Source of the DNA: Deinococcus ruber
GTDB lineage: Bacteria > Deinococcota > Deinococci > Deinococcales > Deinococcaceae
Length of the DNA: 64,000 nt
Assembly (NCBI RefSeq): GCF_014648095.1
Contig: NZ_BMQL01000001.1
Location: 62,001-126,000 of the forward strand
Reading direction: 5' to 3'
The position numbers and the translations under genes were made by a program. Of this stretch, positions 28,833 through 38,153 are shown in pieces (within the stretch, counting starts at the first letter, position 1; every line of letters starts with the position of its first letter). Under the pieces are notes generated by a model. That model did no database searches. It had not been told where the DNA came from and saw only the letters and a program-made list of their open reading frames with translations.

Positions 28833-29432
28833 TCACAATTCCAGATCGGGCTTGCCGAACTTGTCCTTCAGAAAGCCGCCGTTGGCGAGCATGGCGGTGG
28901 TGTCGCCCCGGATGCTGTCGGCGCTCACCTTGTCGAGCGTCTGGCTCAGCAGGTCGAGCTGCTCGGACACCAGCGCGTCGGGGGTCTTGCCGAGCCTCGC
29001 ATCGGGGCGGCTTCGCAGGGCGGGCGGAATATTCAGATAGTTCTTGAAGGTGCCGGGCAGATAGTCGGTAATCACCTGCCGCACCGTGAAGGCGTTGGGG
29101 TCGCCCTGCGCTTCCAGTGTACTCAGGCGCGGCAGCAGCACCCCCAGCTGATCTGCGATGTGCCGGGCCTGCGCCTGAATCGCGTCGGGCACCTTCTGGC
29201 CGCGCAGACTGCTCACCAGCCGCTTCAAGTCGCCTTCGAGGTCGTTGATACTGGCAGCCTGTGCCAGTTGCACGTCGGTGCGGGTACGCGGTGTAACCAG
29301 CACGCCGACCACGTACAGCCCCACCACGATGGGCAGCCACCACGCGCCCAGCCAGCCCAGAAAGTGCGCCGCCAGCCCCAGCAGCGCCAGCCCCACGCCC
29401 ACCAGATGCCGGGTCGAAGTGAGGTACTTCAT
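28833..29432 (-). CDS. Membrane protein of the TelA/VWA cluster, unknown function
   Basis: A 199-aa protein. Two hydrophobic helices lie near the N terminus (about residues 8-26 and 29-46: LVGVGLALLGLAAHFLGWLGAWWLPIVVGLYVVGVL is split by GWLG). A soluble helical domain follows (INDLEGDLKRLVSSLRG, ADQLGVLLPRLSTLE). The design resembles XpaC-type proteins that accompany TelA in other bacteria, but the match is by context more than by sequence. It is the last gene of a same-strand cluster with a VWA lipoprotein, TelA and a binding-protein-like gene. Confidence 0.6.
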   Translation of the reverse strand: MKYLTSTRHLVGVGLALLGLAAHFLGWLGAWWLPIVVGLYVVGVLVTPRTRTDVQLAQAASINDLEGDLKRLVSSLRGQKVPDAIQAQARHIADQLGVLLPRLSTLEAQGDPNAFTVRQVITDYLPGTFKNYLNIPPALRSRPDARLGKTPDALVSEQLDLLSQTLDKVSADSIRGDTTAMLANGGFLKDKFGKPDLEL

Positions 29433-29529
29433 GGGTGCTGCGCTCCGGCGTGTCGGAAGTTGGGAGTAGGACGTGGAAACGGCCACATCCATCCCCTCCT
29501 GCCCACTTCCCACTTCCCACTTCCCAGAA

Positions 29530-31071
29530 TCACTGGTAGCCCCGAATCTGCTTGAAGGCCGCCTGAAGGTCGCGGGTGCCGTCGAAGCTGCGGCCCCCGG
29601 TGAGCGTGGCGATGTCGTTCATTTCCTGCTTGTTGCCGTCTCCGAACAGGATGGTGAAGGTCTTGACCGACTTCGCCGCAGCGGGCAGGCCAGCAAAAAA
29701 CTGCCGGAACTGCTCGGGACTCGGCCCCTGGTTACGCTCACCGTCGGTCATCAGCACGATGCTGGTGTAACGGCCGGAGTCGGCCTGTAACTGCGCGGCG
29801 CGGTACGCGGCCTCCAGAGCGCCGTAGATGTTGGTGCCGCCGTTTGCATCGAGCGCGTCGATCTGCCCCCGCAGCGAGGCCAGCGCCGCCGCCTTCTGCG
29901 CCGCCGTGCCGATGTCGGTGGTGCGCGGCACTTCGACGCCGGAGCTGAACGGAATGATGGTCACGCGCTCGCGGGCCGCGAAGCCCGAGAACTGCCCGGT
30001 CAGGGTGGTGTCGGCCCCGCTGAGGCCCAGCAGCGCCGTTTTCAGGCCGTCCATACGGTCGCCGCCCATGCTGCCGCTGGTATCGAGCACGAAAATGGTG
30101 CTGGCGGGCCGCCGGGTGTCCTGCAAAAAGGCGCTGAGAATGGCATTGATGGCGCTGGCACTGCCGGGATACGGCAACTCGATGTTCAGACTGCTGGGAA
30201 ACTGGCTGGACAGCTTCACCGCTGTATTGACGGGCCGCCGCCGCGTCTCATCCATGATGCGCTGCTGGATAGCGGGCGACTTGAGCGCGTCCACCAGTTT
30301 CTGATATTCGGGCTGCCGCTCCCTGTTCAGCAGCAGCAGCGGGTAATCGGCGGTGATCAGGCCGTCAGCCGGATAGATCAGCGTCAGCGGTTCCTGCAAC
30401 TTTCCGCCCGCGTTCATGCTCAGCAGCACGCTTTCGTAGTTGATCAGGCCGTTCAGCCGCGCCTGATCCTGCACGTAGGCGTCGGACAGCCAGCCGCTCG
30501 ACCCCGCCGTGAGCGCCTGCCCCCGGAAAAACCCCTTGAGTTCGCCGCTTGTTACGTCGGCAGCGGTGATGGCGTCACCCTTGCCGCTGATGGCCGCCGC
30601 CACGCCGATCAGCGCCGACAGGCCGCTGTTGCTGGCCGCCGGATTCGCCATGCCGTAGTTCAGCTCACCGCTGGCCGCCCGCGCTGCAATCTCCTTCCAG
30701 CTCGGCGGCTTGCCCACCCAGCCCCACTTTTTCGCGTCCGAGGTCTTCACGCCCAGCAGCACGGGCGACAGCATGATCTTTTCAGACGACACCACCCGGC
30801 CCTGCATCCCCGGTTGAAGTTGCAGATAGCGGGCGCTGGCAAACCACACCAGATCGGGTTTCGCGCCGCTCAGAAGCTGCTCGGTGCCGTCAAGCGTGCC
30901 GGTGTACTGAATCGCCAGTTTCACCCCCGCCGTCTTCGCCACGTCGTCCAGAATCGGCTTCAGGTCGGTCAGCTCCGAGCCGCCCATCAGCGTCAGAGTG
31001 GGCACGTCTTTGGGCGTGCAGGCAGCCAGCAGCAGCGGGAGGAGCAGGCCCGCACCCGCATTTAGCTTCAT
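29530..31071 (-). CDS. Lipoprotein with periplasmic-binding and VWA domains
   Basis: A 513-aa envelope protein. The lipobox LLLAACTP places a lipidated Cys at about residue 18. Residues 25-290 resemble a periplasmic substrate-binding protein (LTLMGGSELTDLKPILDDVAK, NPAASNSGLSALIG). From about residue 315 a von Willebrand A domain follows with an intact MIDAS: FVLDTSGSMGG, a Thr in GGTNIYGAL and an Asp in LMTDGERNQG. Binding-protein plus VWA fusions are unusual. Its start overlaps the stop of the telA gene by 4 nt, so the two are translated together. Confidence 0.82.
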   Translation of the reverse strand: MKLNAGAGLLLPLLLAACTPKDVPTLTLMGGSELTDLKPILDDVAKTAGVKLAIQYTGTLDGTEQLLSGAKPDLVWFASARYLQLQPGMQGRVVSSEKIMLSPVLLGVKTSDAKKWGWVGKPPSWKEIAARAASGELNYGMANPAASNSGLSALIGVAAAISGKGDAITAADVTSGELKGFFRGQALTAGSSGWLSDAYVQDQARLNGLINYESVLLSMNAGGKLQEPLTLIYPADGLITADYPLLLLNRERQPEYQKLVDALKSPAIQQRIMDETRRRPVNTAVKLSSQFPSSLNIELPYPGSASAINAILSAFLQDTRRPASTIFVLDTSGSMGGDRMDGLKTALLGLSGADTTLTGQFSGFAARERVTIIPFSSGVEVPRTTDIGTAAQKAAALASLRGQIDALDANGGTNIYGALEAAYRAAQLQADSGRYTSIVLMTDGERNQGPSPEQFRQFFAGLPAAAKSVKTFTILFGDGNKQEMNDIATLTGGRSFDGTRDLQAAFKQIRGYQ

Positions 31072-32300
31072 AACTTCAGGTCGGCGGCTCCGGCCACATC
31101 GAGCTGGCTGCCGACTTCCTTCGACGCCTGCGAACGCTCTCGGTCGAGATACTTCTGAGCACCGTCCACCTGTGCCTGGAGCGTGTCGATACTCCGCGAG
31201 AAGTTGTCGAGCGCCTTCAGGCGGTACGTCGAAACGTCGTCGAGCGCCGAATAGATGTTGTCAAAGGCCGCCTTGAGCCGGTCGACATTGATGGTGGCGC
31301 TGCTCGCCTGCTGCTGAATGGCCGCGCCCTGGGTCTTGAGCAGGCGGCTGGTGCCCTCGATCATGTTGGCGGTGGTGGTGTTCAGCGCCGTTACCTGATC
31401 GAGCACCAGTTTCTGATTGGCGAGCGCCTGAGCCACGATCACGGCGGTTCGCAGCGCACTGACGGTGGTGGTGCTGGCCCTGTCCACGCCCTTGATCAGT
31501 TCGAGATTATTGCGGCGCACCAGATCGAGCGCCAGATAGCCCTGCACGCTCACCGCGAGCTGGGTCAACAGATCAGTGACCCGCTGACGAACCGCAAACA
31601 ACAGTTCCTCGCGCACGATGCGGGCTTTCTCGGGGTCGGTGCTGTCGAGGGCCGCCAGCTTTTCGGTCAGGGCCGTATCGACGGCGCGGCCCACGTACAC
31701 GTACTGGCGCAGTTTCTGCATCAGATTCCAGAGATTGACCTTCTCCTGCTCGATGGCCGCATTGTCCTTACGCAGCTCGTCCTGACTGCGTGCAAGCGTG
31801 TTCAGGATGGCGTTCAGGTGGCCCTGCGCCGAGGTATAGCGGTCGAAGTACGACTGGATGTTGCTGCCGAAGGGAAGGATTCCCAGCAGCTTGCGAACGC
31901 TGAACAGGTCGCCCGCTCGCGACGGGTCGAGGTCTTCGATGGTGCGGCGCAGGTCGGTCAGGCCCTTTGCCACCTGTGCGCCCTCGGCCAGCGACCCCAG
32001 CTTGGTTTCGCGCATCGGGCGTTCCAGCATGCGGCTGCTCATGCTGGCCGCCTGCCGGATCTCGTCGGCTCCCAGATTATGAATGGCGGTGGCCTTCTCT
32101 TGAAAGACGCCGCTGTGAACGTCGGCACTCAGAAGCTGCGCCATGAAATTCTGCGCCCGCTCGTCCAGCGCCGCTCTGTCCTGCTCCTTCAGGGGCACCA
32201 TCTCCGGACTCTGCTGCGGCGTGACGGTGGGCACTGCCGCCGGAGCCTGAAGCGTTTCGGGGGGCGTGAGCTGCATCGGGGCATTGGCGTCATCGGTCAT
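31068..32300 (-). CDS. telA: TelA-family (toxic anion resistance) protein
   Basis: A 410-aa soluble helical protein of the TelA family. A disordered Pro/Thr/Gln start (about 50 residues) precedes long helices: FLEEAT-like QEKATAIHNLGADEIRQA, the conserved NIQSYFDRYTSAQGHLNAILNTL, and NLELIKGVDRASTTTVSALRTAVIVAQALANQ in pieces. Family members are linked to tellurite or nisin and other envelope stress; the molecular activity is not settled. It is in a cluster with a VWA lipoprotein and a binding protein, not with terZABCDEF genes. GGAGG precedes the ATG. Confidence 0.85.
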   Translation of the reverse strand: MTDDANAPMQLTPPETLQAPAAVPTVTPQQSPEMVPLKEQDRAALDERAQNFMAQLLSADVHSGVFQEKATAIHNLGADEIRQAASMSSRMLERPMRETKLGSLAEGAQVAKGLTDLRRTIEDLDPSRAGDLFSVRKLLGILPFGSNIQSYFDRYTSAQGHLNAILNTLARSQDELRKDNAAIEQEKVNLWNLMQKLRQYVYVGRAVDTALTEKLAALDSTDPEKARIVREELLFAVRQRVTDLLTQLAVSVQGYLALDLVRRNNLELIKGVDRASTTTVSALRTAVIVAQALANQKLVLDQVTALNTTTANMIEGTSRLLKTQGAAIQQQASSATINVDRLKAAFDNIYSALDDVSTYRLKALDNFSRSIDTLQAQVDGAQKYLDRERSQASKEVGSQLDVAGAADLKL

Positions 32301-32416
32301 GGTGAAACCTCCTGAGGAGTGGGCGAAAGGCTGTGGAACTCATGGAAGGAATGGGCCTTACAGGAAGAAGGGGCGAACAACAGCGGACGTGCGCCAGCAG
32401 CCAAACGCTGTCACGG

Positions 32417-33490
32417 TCACTTCGGATACTGTCCTTCGATGTTCACGATCATCGCTTCCATCACTTCCTGGCTGGGCAGATCCACCGTGTCGAACAGGGT
32501 ATCGGGCACGCTCAGCCCCGACGACTTCACCTGCGCCTGAAAGACGGCGGCGTCGCGGGTGCGGTATCCGGCGCGGGCCGCGAGGCGCTGAAGTTCGGGA
32601 TCGTTCAGCAGCGCTTCCCCGAGCTTCTGGCCTGCTGGCGTCAGCGGAATCAGCACGTGCTTGGTGTACAGCCCCGGTTGCGGATACAGCAGCGCCGCCC
32701 CCGAAGGCAGCGACTTCTCGCGGGCCGCTGCCAGAAACTGCGACTCGTAGATATTGACCAGCGGCGTTTTACCCGCCCCCAGCGCCAGATAATCCTCGAA
32801 GGGACCAGCGCTGCTGTTCTCCTGATAGCCCTGCCGCAAAAACAGCGGGGCGACCCTGGGCATCAGCGTGGCGAGGTCGCTGGCCTGCGCCACCTGCCCA
32901 CCGTTCAGCACGCTGCTGACCAGACTCAGGTACATGGCGGCGCTGTTGCTCTTGCGAACATCGGTGGTGGTGATCAGCAGGCTGCGGCTGGACGGATACA
33001 CCGAATTCCCCTTCAGCCCCGTCCAGCGCGTCCCCGCCTCCATCACCTTCAGAAGGGCCTGCATGTCGAGCAGCCCATAACTGCCCTGCACTTTCACCAG
33101 CCCGTTGGCTGCCAGCAGTTTCAGAATCGGCTGCCAGCTCGCCACCACGATGGGCGTATAGAACACGTCGTAGACCTGAGCGGGCTTGTACTTTTTCCGC
33201 AGGGCGTCGGCAGCGGGCACACCCGAGGGAAAGGCGAAGTCCTGCCCCGCGAGATTCTGCCCCGCGATCTCGCGTGAGCCAGCCTTGGTGTACTCGACCT
33301 TCAATTTGTCTTTGAGCAGCGCAGCGATCACGTCGGGGTCGCGGAAGAAGTCTTCCTTTTCGCTGCCGATGACGCCGCGCACCGTCTGGATGCTGCGGGC
33401 CGAAAGCTGACCTGACACGCTGACATAGATACCGAAGCCCAGGCCCAGCACCAGCAGAGCCGTCAGGAGGATATTGAGCGGACGTCTCAA
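32417..33490 (-). CDS. Membrane-anchored substrate-binding-like protein of the TelA cluster
   Basis: A 357-aa protein with an N-terminal membrane anchor or uncleaved signal (LNILLTALLVLGLGFGIYVSV). The rest looks like a periplasmic binding protein: IGSEKEDFFRDPDVIAAL, YDVFYTPIVVASWQPIL, TGLKGNSVYPSSRSLLIT, and YESQFLAAAREKSLP. No lipobox Cys is seen. Start is TTG at 33490 with GAGG upstream. It is the first gene of the same-strand cluster leading to telA, from which it is separated by about 115 nt. The ligand is unknown. Confidence 0.7.
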   Translation of the reverse strand: MRRPLNILLTALLVLGLGFGIYVSVSGQLSARSIQTVRGVIGSEKEDFFRDPDVIAALLKDKLKVEYTKAGSREIAGQNLAGQDFAFPSGVPAADALRKKYKPAQVYDVFYTPIVVASWQPILKLLAANGLVKVQGSYGLLDMQALLKVMEAGTRWTGLKGNSVYPSSRSLLITTTDVRKSNSAAMYLSLVSSVLNGGQVAQASDLATLMPRVAPLFLRQGYQENSSAGPFEDYLALGAGKTPLVNIYESQFLAAAREKSLPSGAALLYPQPGLYTKHVLIPLTPAGQKLGEALLNDPELQRLAARAGYRTRDAAVFQAQVKSSGLSVPDTLFDTVDLPSQEVMEAMIVNIEGQYPK

Positions 33491-33613
33491 ACAGACCTCG
33501 GCCCAGCAGTGTGGGCGAACCAGACAGGCGGCTGACAGTCAGAAGTCACAGAGGGTTCCTGAGCCTCATGGTGTCAGCGTCTCGTCATCGGTGCGTCAGG
33601 ACAGCTCGGCACC

Positions 33614-34228
33614 TCAGACGGGCCGGGCCGCGTGCGCGGATTTCAGCGCCTCCAGCGCCCGCCCACGGTGAGACACGGCGCGTTTCTCGGCCACCGACAG
33701 TTCGCCCATGGTGCGCCCGTCTGGCAGCAGAAACAGCGGATCGTAGCCGAAGCCGCCCTGTCCACGCGGTCCTTCCAGCAGTTGCCCCGCGACTTCGCCC
33801 CGGTACGCCTCCACCTGACCGTCGGGGTACGCCAGCAGCACCACACTCACGAATTTGGCGCGGCGGTTGGTGTGCGGGCGCAGTTGCTCCAGCAGGTGCA
33901 GATTCCGTTCCAGATCGTTTTTCATATTTCCGAAGCGGGCGCTGTAGATACCGGGTGCGCCGCCCAGCGCCTCGACTTCCAGCCCGCTGTCGTCGGCCAG
34001 CGCAGGCAGCCCCGTGACCAGCGACACCGCGCAGGCCTTGAGCGCGGCGTTTTCCTCGTAGGTCGCGCCGGTTTCCTCGGGCAGGGTCATGGCAGGCAGC
34101 GACGGGTCGTTCATGGGCACAAGGACCCACGGCAGACCGGAGAGCGCCTCGGTCATCTCTCTGACCTTACCGGGGTTGGAAGTCGCCACCACCACGCGCA
34201 TCTGGGATTGTGCAGAAGAGTCGTGCAT
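33614..34228 (-). CDS. rdgB: Non-canonical purine NTP pyrophosphatase (RdgB/HAM1)
   Basis: A 204-aa house-cleaning enzyme that hydrolyses dITP, XTP and similar nucleotides before they enter DNA or RNA. VVVATSNPGKVREM is the N-terminal substrate loop, followed by ETGATYEENAALKA, ALADDSGLEVEALGGAPGIYSARF and the C-terminal GGFGYDPLFLLPDG and SHRGRAL. Length is typical. The start giving MHDSS was chosen because TACAAT lies 7 nt before its ATG (leaderless); MRVVV 27 nt later is an alternative. It follows rph on the strand. Confidence 0.9.
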   Translation of the reverse strand: MHDSSAQSQMRVVVATSNPGKVREMTEALSGLPWVLVPMNDPSLPAMTLPEETGATYEENAALKACAVSLVTGLPALADDSGLEVEALGGAPGIYSARFGNMKNDLERNLHLLEQLRPHTNRRAKFVSVVLLAYPDGQVEAYRGEVAGQLLEGPRGQGGFGYDPLFLLPDGRTMGELSVAEKRAVSHRGRALEALKSAHAARPV

Positions 34229-34295
34229 ATCTGGCATTGTAGTGGCTTGCCGCCGCCACAACGCTGCGGGGAAACGGGCACCCCGGAGCAGGCGT

Positions 34296-35024
34296 CTACA
34301 GCTGCCGCTGAAGCGAGGCCAGCAGCGTGCCCGCACCGCCGACGCCCGCCCTGAGCAGCTCGATGTACAGTTCTGGCGCAATCGCCTCGCCTTCCGCGCC
34401 GCCCTGCACTTCCACCACCTTGCCGTCTCCGGTCACGATCACGTTCAGGTCGGCGCGGGCGCGGGCATCCTCGCTGTAATCCAGATCGAGCCGGATGTCG
34501 TTTCCGACCAGCCCCACGCTGACCGCCCCCAGCGGCGAGCGGATCGGCCAGTCGGTCAGGGTGCCCGCCTTCACCTGTCGGTCGCACAGGTCGTGCAGCG
34601 CGGCATACCCCGCCATCACGCTCGCCACGCGGGTGCCGCCGTCGGCCTCCAGCACGTCGCAGTCGATGATGAGCGTCTGATTCCTGAAGTGGCTCAGGTC
34701 GAGGGCGACCCGGAAGGCCCGGCCCAGCAGCCGCTGAATCTCGTGCCTGCGCCCGTTCTGAAGGTTGCGCTCGCGGTTCATGCGGTCCTGGGTGCTGCGC
34801 GGCAACATCGAGTATTCGGCCATCAGCCAACCCTCGCGCTTGCCCCGTACATGCGGCGGCACTTTGGCTTCGATGCTGACCGTCGCCAGAATCTCGGTAT
34901 GACCCAGCCGCAGCCGTGCACTGCCCTCGGCGTGCCTGCTGACGCCGCGCTCGACGACAAGGGGGCGGGCCTCCAGCAGAGCGCGGCCCTGCCTGGCGGC
35001 GGATGGATTTGGCAGAACAGACAT
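34296..35024 (-). CDS. rph: Ribonuclease PH
   Basis: A 242-aa phosphorolytic exoribonuclease that trims tRNA 3' ends. Motifs include GHTEILATVSIE, PPHVRGKREGWLMAEYSMLPRST, RNLQNGRRHEIQRLLGRAFR, IIDCDVLEADGGTRVAS and DLDYSEDARARADLNVIVTGDGKVVEVQG in order. The fold and length are standard. The ATG overlaps the stop of murI (TGATG). RNase PH works with Rsr in some RNA maturation reactions of Deinococcus, which is relevant since rsr lies 9 kb away in this window. Confidence 0.94.
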   Translation of the reverse strand: MSVLPNPSAARQGRALLEARPLVVERGVSRHAEGSARLRLGHTEILATVSIEAKVPPHVRGKREGWLMAEYSMLPRSTQDRMNRERNLQNGRRHEIQRLLGRAFRVALDLSHFRNQTLIIDCDVLEADGGTRVASVMAGYAALHDLCDRQVKAGTLTDWPIRSPLGAVSVGLVGNDIRLDLDYSEDARARADLNVIVTGDGKVVEVQGGAEGEAIAPELYIELLRAGVGGAGTLLASLQRQL

Positions 35025-35890
35025 CAGGTATGCACCTCGGCACCGGGAAGTGAAGCGAACGCTGACCGGGTGGAGAGCGGCTCGACCGGGGCAGCAGAGC
35101 CCAGAAGCTGCTGCACCACGTCCTGCACGACCCCCGCCTGCCCGGTGGTGAACAGCCGCAGCGTGCCCGCATCTGTGCCCGGATTCAACAGGTCGCTGGC
35201 CTCCAGCAGCGAGCGCACCCGCCGCGCCACACCCGCCCCCGAGTCGTACAGCGCAAAGGTTTCCCCGAACTCGGCGCGGATCGACGCTTCCAGAAACGGA
35301 TAGTGCGTGCAGCCCAGCACCAGGCTGTCGGCTCCGGCCTGTGCCAGTGGCGTCAATACCTCGCGCAGCACGGCGCGGGCCTCGGGGCTGTTCGCCGCGC
35401 CCGCCTCGACCATCGGCACCAGCGAGGGGTGAAAGACCTTGTGAACCTGCACGCCTGCCGGGGCCGCGTGCTTCTCGATCACCTCCTGAAGCAGCGAACC
35501 CTGAAGCGTGACCGGGGTGGCAAACACGCCCACCACGCGGCTGGCGGTGTGCAGCACGGCGGGCTTGAGTGCCGGAACCAGCCCCACGATGCAGCTCGGA
35601 TCGTCGCCTTCCCGCTCCAGCGTGCGGCGGACTGCTGCCAGCGAGAAGGCGCAGGCGGTGTTGCAGGCGATCACGACCAGCTTGCAGCCGCGTGCCTTGA
35701 GCCAGCGAACTGCCGCCAGCGTGAACGTCTCGATCTCGGCGGGAGAACGTTCGCCATACGGACAGTTGGCCTGATCGGCGTAGTACAGCAGGTCTTCGTG
35801 CGGCAACTCGGCACGCACGTTTTGCAGCACCGACAGGCCACCCACCCCCGAATCGAAGACCCCGATGGGGGCCGAAGCGTGGCCCTTCAC
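35024..35890 (-). CDS. murI: Glutamate racemase
   Basis: A 288-aa cofactor-independent racemase supplying D-glutamate for peptidoglycan. Landmarks are GVFDSGVGGLSVLQNV, YADQANCPYGERS, the first catalytic Cys in LVVIACNTACAF and the second in LVLGCTHYPFLEASI. Start is GTG at 35890, overlapping the TGA of the iron-sulfur protein gene (GTGA); a much longer frame upstream is the shadow of that gene. Stop overlaps the rph start. The order iron-sulfur protein, murI, rph, rdgB is on one strand. Confidence 0.93.
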   Translation of the reverse strand: MKGHASAPIGVFDSGVGGLSVLQNVRAELPHEDLLYYADQANCPYGERSPAEIETFTLAAVRWLKARGCKLVVIACNTACAFSLAAVRRTLEREGDDPSCIVGLVPALKPAVLHTASRVVGVFATPVTLQGSLLQEVIEKHAAPAGVQVHKVFHPSLVPMVEAGAANSPEARAVLREVLTPLAQAGADSLVLGCTHYPFLEASIRAEFGETFALYDSGAGVARRVRSLLEASDLLNPGTDAGTLRLFTTGQAGVVQDVVQQLLGSAAPVEPLSTRSAFASLPGAEVHT

Positions 35891-36882
35891 TGAAGGATAT
35901 TCCCCGACTCGCGCAGCAGAATGGGCGAATCGAGCGCGTCGCGTCGCCAGTGCGGCTGCATGTGAATGGCCTGTGGGGGGCAGCTTCGTTCGCAGGCGTT
36001 GCAGCCGGTACAGCTTGCCAGCGAGAGCGTCAGGGTCACGCCGCCGTCGGGCTGCACGTCTCTGGTGATGGCGTCGGTCGGGCAGACATTTTCGCAGACC
36101 GGGCAGTCGATACAGGTGTCGTCGATCAGCGGGGCAGGCCAGTAGATCGCCGTTTCCGGGGTCGGAGCAGGCCGCAGCGCCCGCACCCGCCAGCGCCACT
36201 CGGCAGGCACGCGGTCTTCGGGTTCCGACCAGTCGACGAACGGCAGCGGAGAATCGGGAATCGCCTGGGCGGCCATGCGCCCCGCGCCGCGTGCCATCGC
36301 CCCGAACAGCAGGCGTCGGCTGACTCGCTCGCCAGACCCCTGCTGCTCGGGATCGTGCGCCCGCAGCGTGACCTCGGTGGGCCGCCCGGTGGGGGCGCGG
36401 AGCCGCTGAGCCTCGTCGATCACACCCTGCACCGAAGCGGGCACACTCGGCCCACCCAGCGTACAGGCCGCGCAGTCGCCGTGAACCAGCGTCAGCGGCG
36501 TGTCCCAGGCTCCGGCGGCCATGACGGTGCTGGCGGTCAGGCGGGCCAGACACGGCACGCTTCTGCCGCCCTCCTCGCTCTTGCTACACACGATCTTCGC
36601 GCCCTGCGGCTGAGCCTTCTGTTCGCGCACGGCGTTCAGGGGCGCTGTCACGTCGTATTCCAGCGCCCCGCTGGGGCATGCCTGGGTACACAGGCCGCAG
36701 CCGGTACACGCGTCGGCATTGATACTCACGCTCTGAAAGATGATGATCGCGTCGTGCGGGCAGGCCTGCTGGCACAGGTCGCAGCCGCCCACGCTCAGGC
36801 GCTCGGACAGGCAGCGCGGCCCGGTATAGCGCGGCAGCACATTGCCGTACTCACCCAGCAACTTGAAGACGTTTTCTAACAT
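35887..36882 (-). CDS. Four-cluster 4Fe-4S ferredoxin-like protein
   Basis: A 331-aa iron-sulfur protein with two pairs of cluster motifs. The N-terminal pair is GCDLCQQACPHDAI and CTGCGLCTQACPSGAL (about residues 30-80). The C-terminal pair is CIDCPVCENVCPTDAI and CTGCNACERSCPPQAIHM (about 265-320). Between them lies a non-standard segment with CAACTLGG and SRRLLFGAMARGAG. No membrane segment or flavin motif is seen. It may pass electrons to an unknown partner. The repeated ATGTTAGAA around the start leaves some doubt about the initiation site. Confidence 0.78.
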   Translation of the reverse strand: MLENVFKLLGEYGNVLPRYTGPRCLSERLSVGGCDLCQQACPHDAIIIFQSVSINADACTGCGLCTQACPSGALEYDVTAPLNAVREQKAQPQGAKIVCSKSEEGGRSVPCLARLTASTVMAAGAWDTPLTLVHGDCAACTLGGPSVPASVQGVIDEAQRLRAPTGRPTEVTLRAHDPEQQGSGERVSRRLLFGAMARGAGRMAAQAIPDSPLPFVDWSEPEDRVPAEWRWRVRALRPAPTPETAIYWPAPLIDDTCIDCPVCENVCPTDAITRDVQPDGGVTLTLSLASCTGCNACERSCPPQAIHMQPHWRRDALDSPILLRESGNILQ

Positions 36883-37021
36883 GGGCACACTTCTAACATT
36901 GGAACACCGGGGCGGGGCAGCAGAGGTCTGGACGAATGGAGACACGAACCGTCATAGCCGCAGTCTACGCCCGTCACCGCGCAGACTTCTGGGAGCTGTG
37001 CCGGGTTCGGGAAGCCGGGGT

Positions 37022-38029
37022 TCAGAGACCGGGCACATGCACCTGCTGCCCCGCCATCCCGGAACTCAGCGCGAGCTGCGCCGCCGATGCCCGGACCGCC
37101 TCGATAAAGCCCCGGATATGCGGCAGACTGGCGCGGCCCGGCAGGGTGGCAACCACCAGCGAGCGGGTCAGGCGCACCGGCAGCGGCACGGTCATCAGGT
37201 CGCTTCTGAGCGGAATGGTCGCCAGCGACGGCTGGACGGCGATACCCAGGCCGTGCGCCACCATCGAGAAAATCACGTCGTCGTCGGCAAACTCCATGAT
37301 GGTCTGCGGCACGATGCCGTGTTCCTGAAGGTGAACGATGACCCGCTGAAAACACGGATCGCCAGACGGCGGCAGCAGCAGCGCCCGGTGGCTCAGTTCG
37401 GCCCAGTCGAAGGTGGCCGGATCGACAGCCTTTCCGTGCTCGCGGCGCGGCACCACCGCCACATAATCATCCTGAATCAGCGGATACGACAGAAAGGGCG
37501 CGTCGGAATCGAGCATCAGCCCCACGTCGGCCTGACGTTTCAGAATCAGCTGCTGCCCGCCCTGTCCGTCCGATTCGGCGTTCAGCACCTTGACTTCCAG
37601 CAGCGGAAAACGGGCGTGTACCGCCGCCAACGCCGGGGGCAGCAGATGCACGCCCAGACTGCGGTACGCCGCCACCGTCAGCGTTCCGGTCAGGGCTTCG
37701 TCGTCCAGAGCACTTAGCATCAGGTCGTCGCTGGCCTGAATCGCCCGTACCGCGTGATCGAGCACCCGTTCTCCGGTGGAGGTCAGGGCCACCCCGCTCG
37801 GGGAACGCTCCAGCAGGCGCACGCCCAGAGCGCGTTCCAGCCCCGCCACCCCTTCCGACAGCGTGCTCTGCGACATGTTCAGGTCGGTGGCAGCCTCGCT
37901 GAAGGCTCCGGCCTTTGCCACCGCCACAAAGACCCGCAGCTGCGCCAGCGTGGGCCGTGCACCAGCCGCACGAACAGGGGAACGAACGGACGACGCACGG
38001 GGCACAGGGGGGCGGGTAACGCTGGACAT
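37022..38029 (-). CDS. LysR-family transcriptional regulator
   Basis: A 335-aa LysR-type regulator. The winged helix-turn-helix is near residues 32-90 (LAQLRVFVAVAKAGAFSEAA, LNMSQSTLSEGVAGLERALG, GVRLLERS). The effector-binding domain follows with LTVAAYRSLGVHLLPPAL and DDVIFSMVAHGLGIAVQP. The N terminus has about 20 extra residues. TACACT lies 5 nt before the ATG at 38029, so initiation may be leaderless. It is divergent from a 94-aa gene; a perfect inverted repeat between the two is a likely operator. Confidence 0.88.
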   Translation of the reverse strand: MSSVTRPPVPRASSVRSPVRAAGARPTLAQLRVFVAVAKAGAFSEAATDLNMSQSTLSEGVAGLERALGVRLLERSPSGVALTSTGERVLDHAVRAIQASDDLMLSALDDEALTGTLTVAAYRSLGVHLLPPALAAVHARFPLLEVKVLNAESDGQGGQQLILKRQADVGLMLDSDAPFLSYPLIQDDYVAVVPRREHGKAVDPATFDWAELSHRALLLPPSGDPCFQRVIVHLQEHGIVPQTIMEFADDDVIFSMVAHGLGIAVQPSLATIPLRSDLMTVPLPVRLTRSLVVATLPGRASLPHIRGFIEAVRASAAQLALSSGMAGQQVHVPGL

Positions 38030-38057
38030 AGCTGAGTGTACACGCTGCACGGCCCTG

Positions 38058-38078
38058 GGTATCGGGACTTCCGATACC
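38058..38078. promoter_or_regulatory. Perfect inverted repeat, probable LysR operator
   Basis: GGTATCGG-GACTT-CCGATACC has 8-bp perfect arms and contains the T-N11-A core of LysR boxes. It lies 29 nt upstream of the LysR start and 76 nt upstream of the divergent 94-aa gene. Confidence 0.6.
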
Positions 38079-38153
38079 ATGTGGCTGCCGTGCCAGTCGC
38101 GCCCGATGGTGAATGTCGCCGCAGAAGCGCACCATACATGCAGGAGGCACACC

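Noticed and set aside
29490..29530. Tandem CCACTTCC-type short repeat
   Set aside because: Three imperfect copies of a 7-mer in an intergenic gap; similar CTTCCCA runs occur elsewhere in the window. No CRISPR or other structured array is formed.
35891..36553. Long 5' extension of the murI frame
   Set aside because: It lies antiparallel in frame to the iron-sulfur protein gene on the same strand and has no family match; GTG at 35890 coupled to that gene's stop is the natural start.
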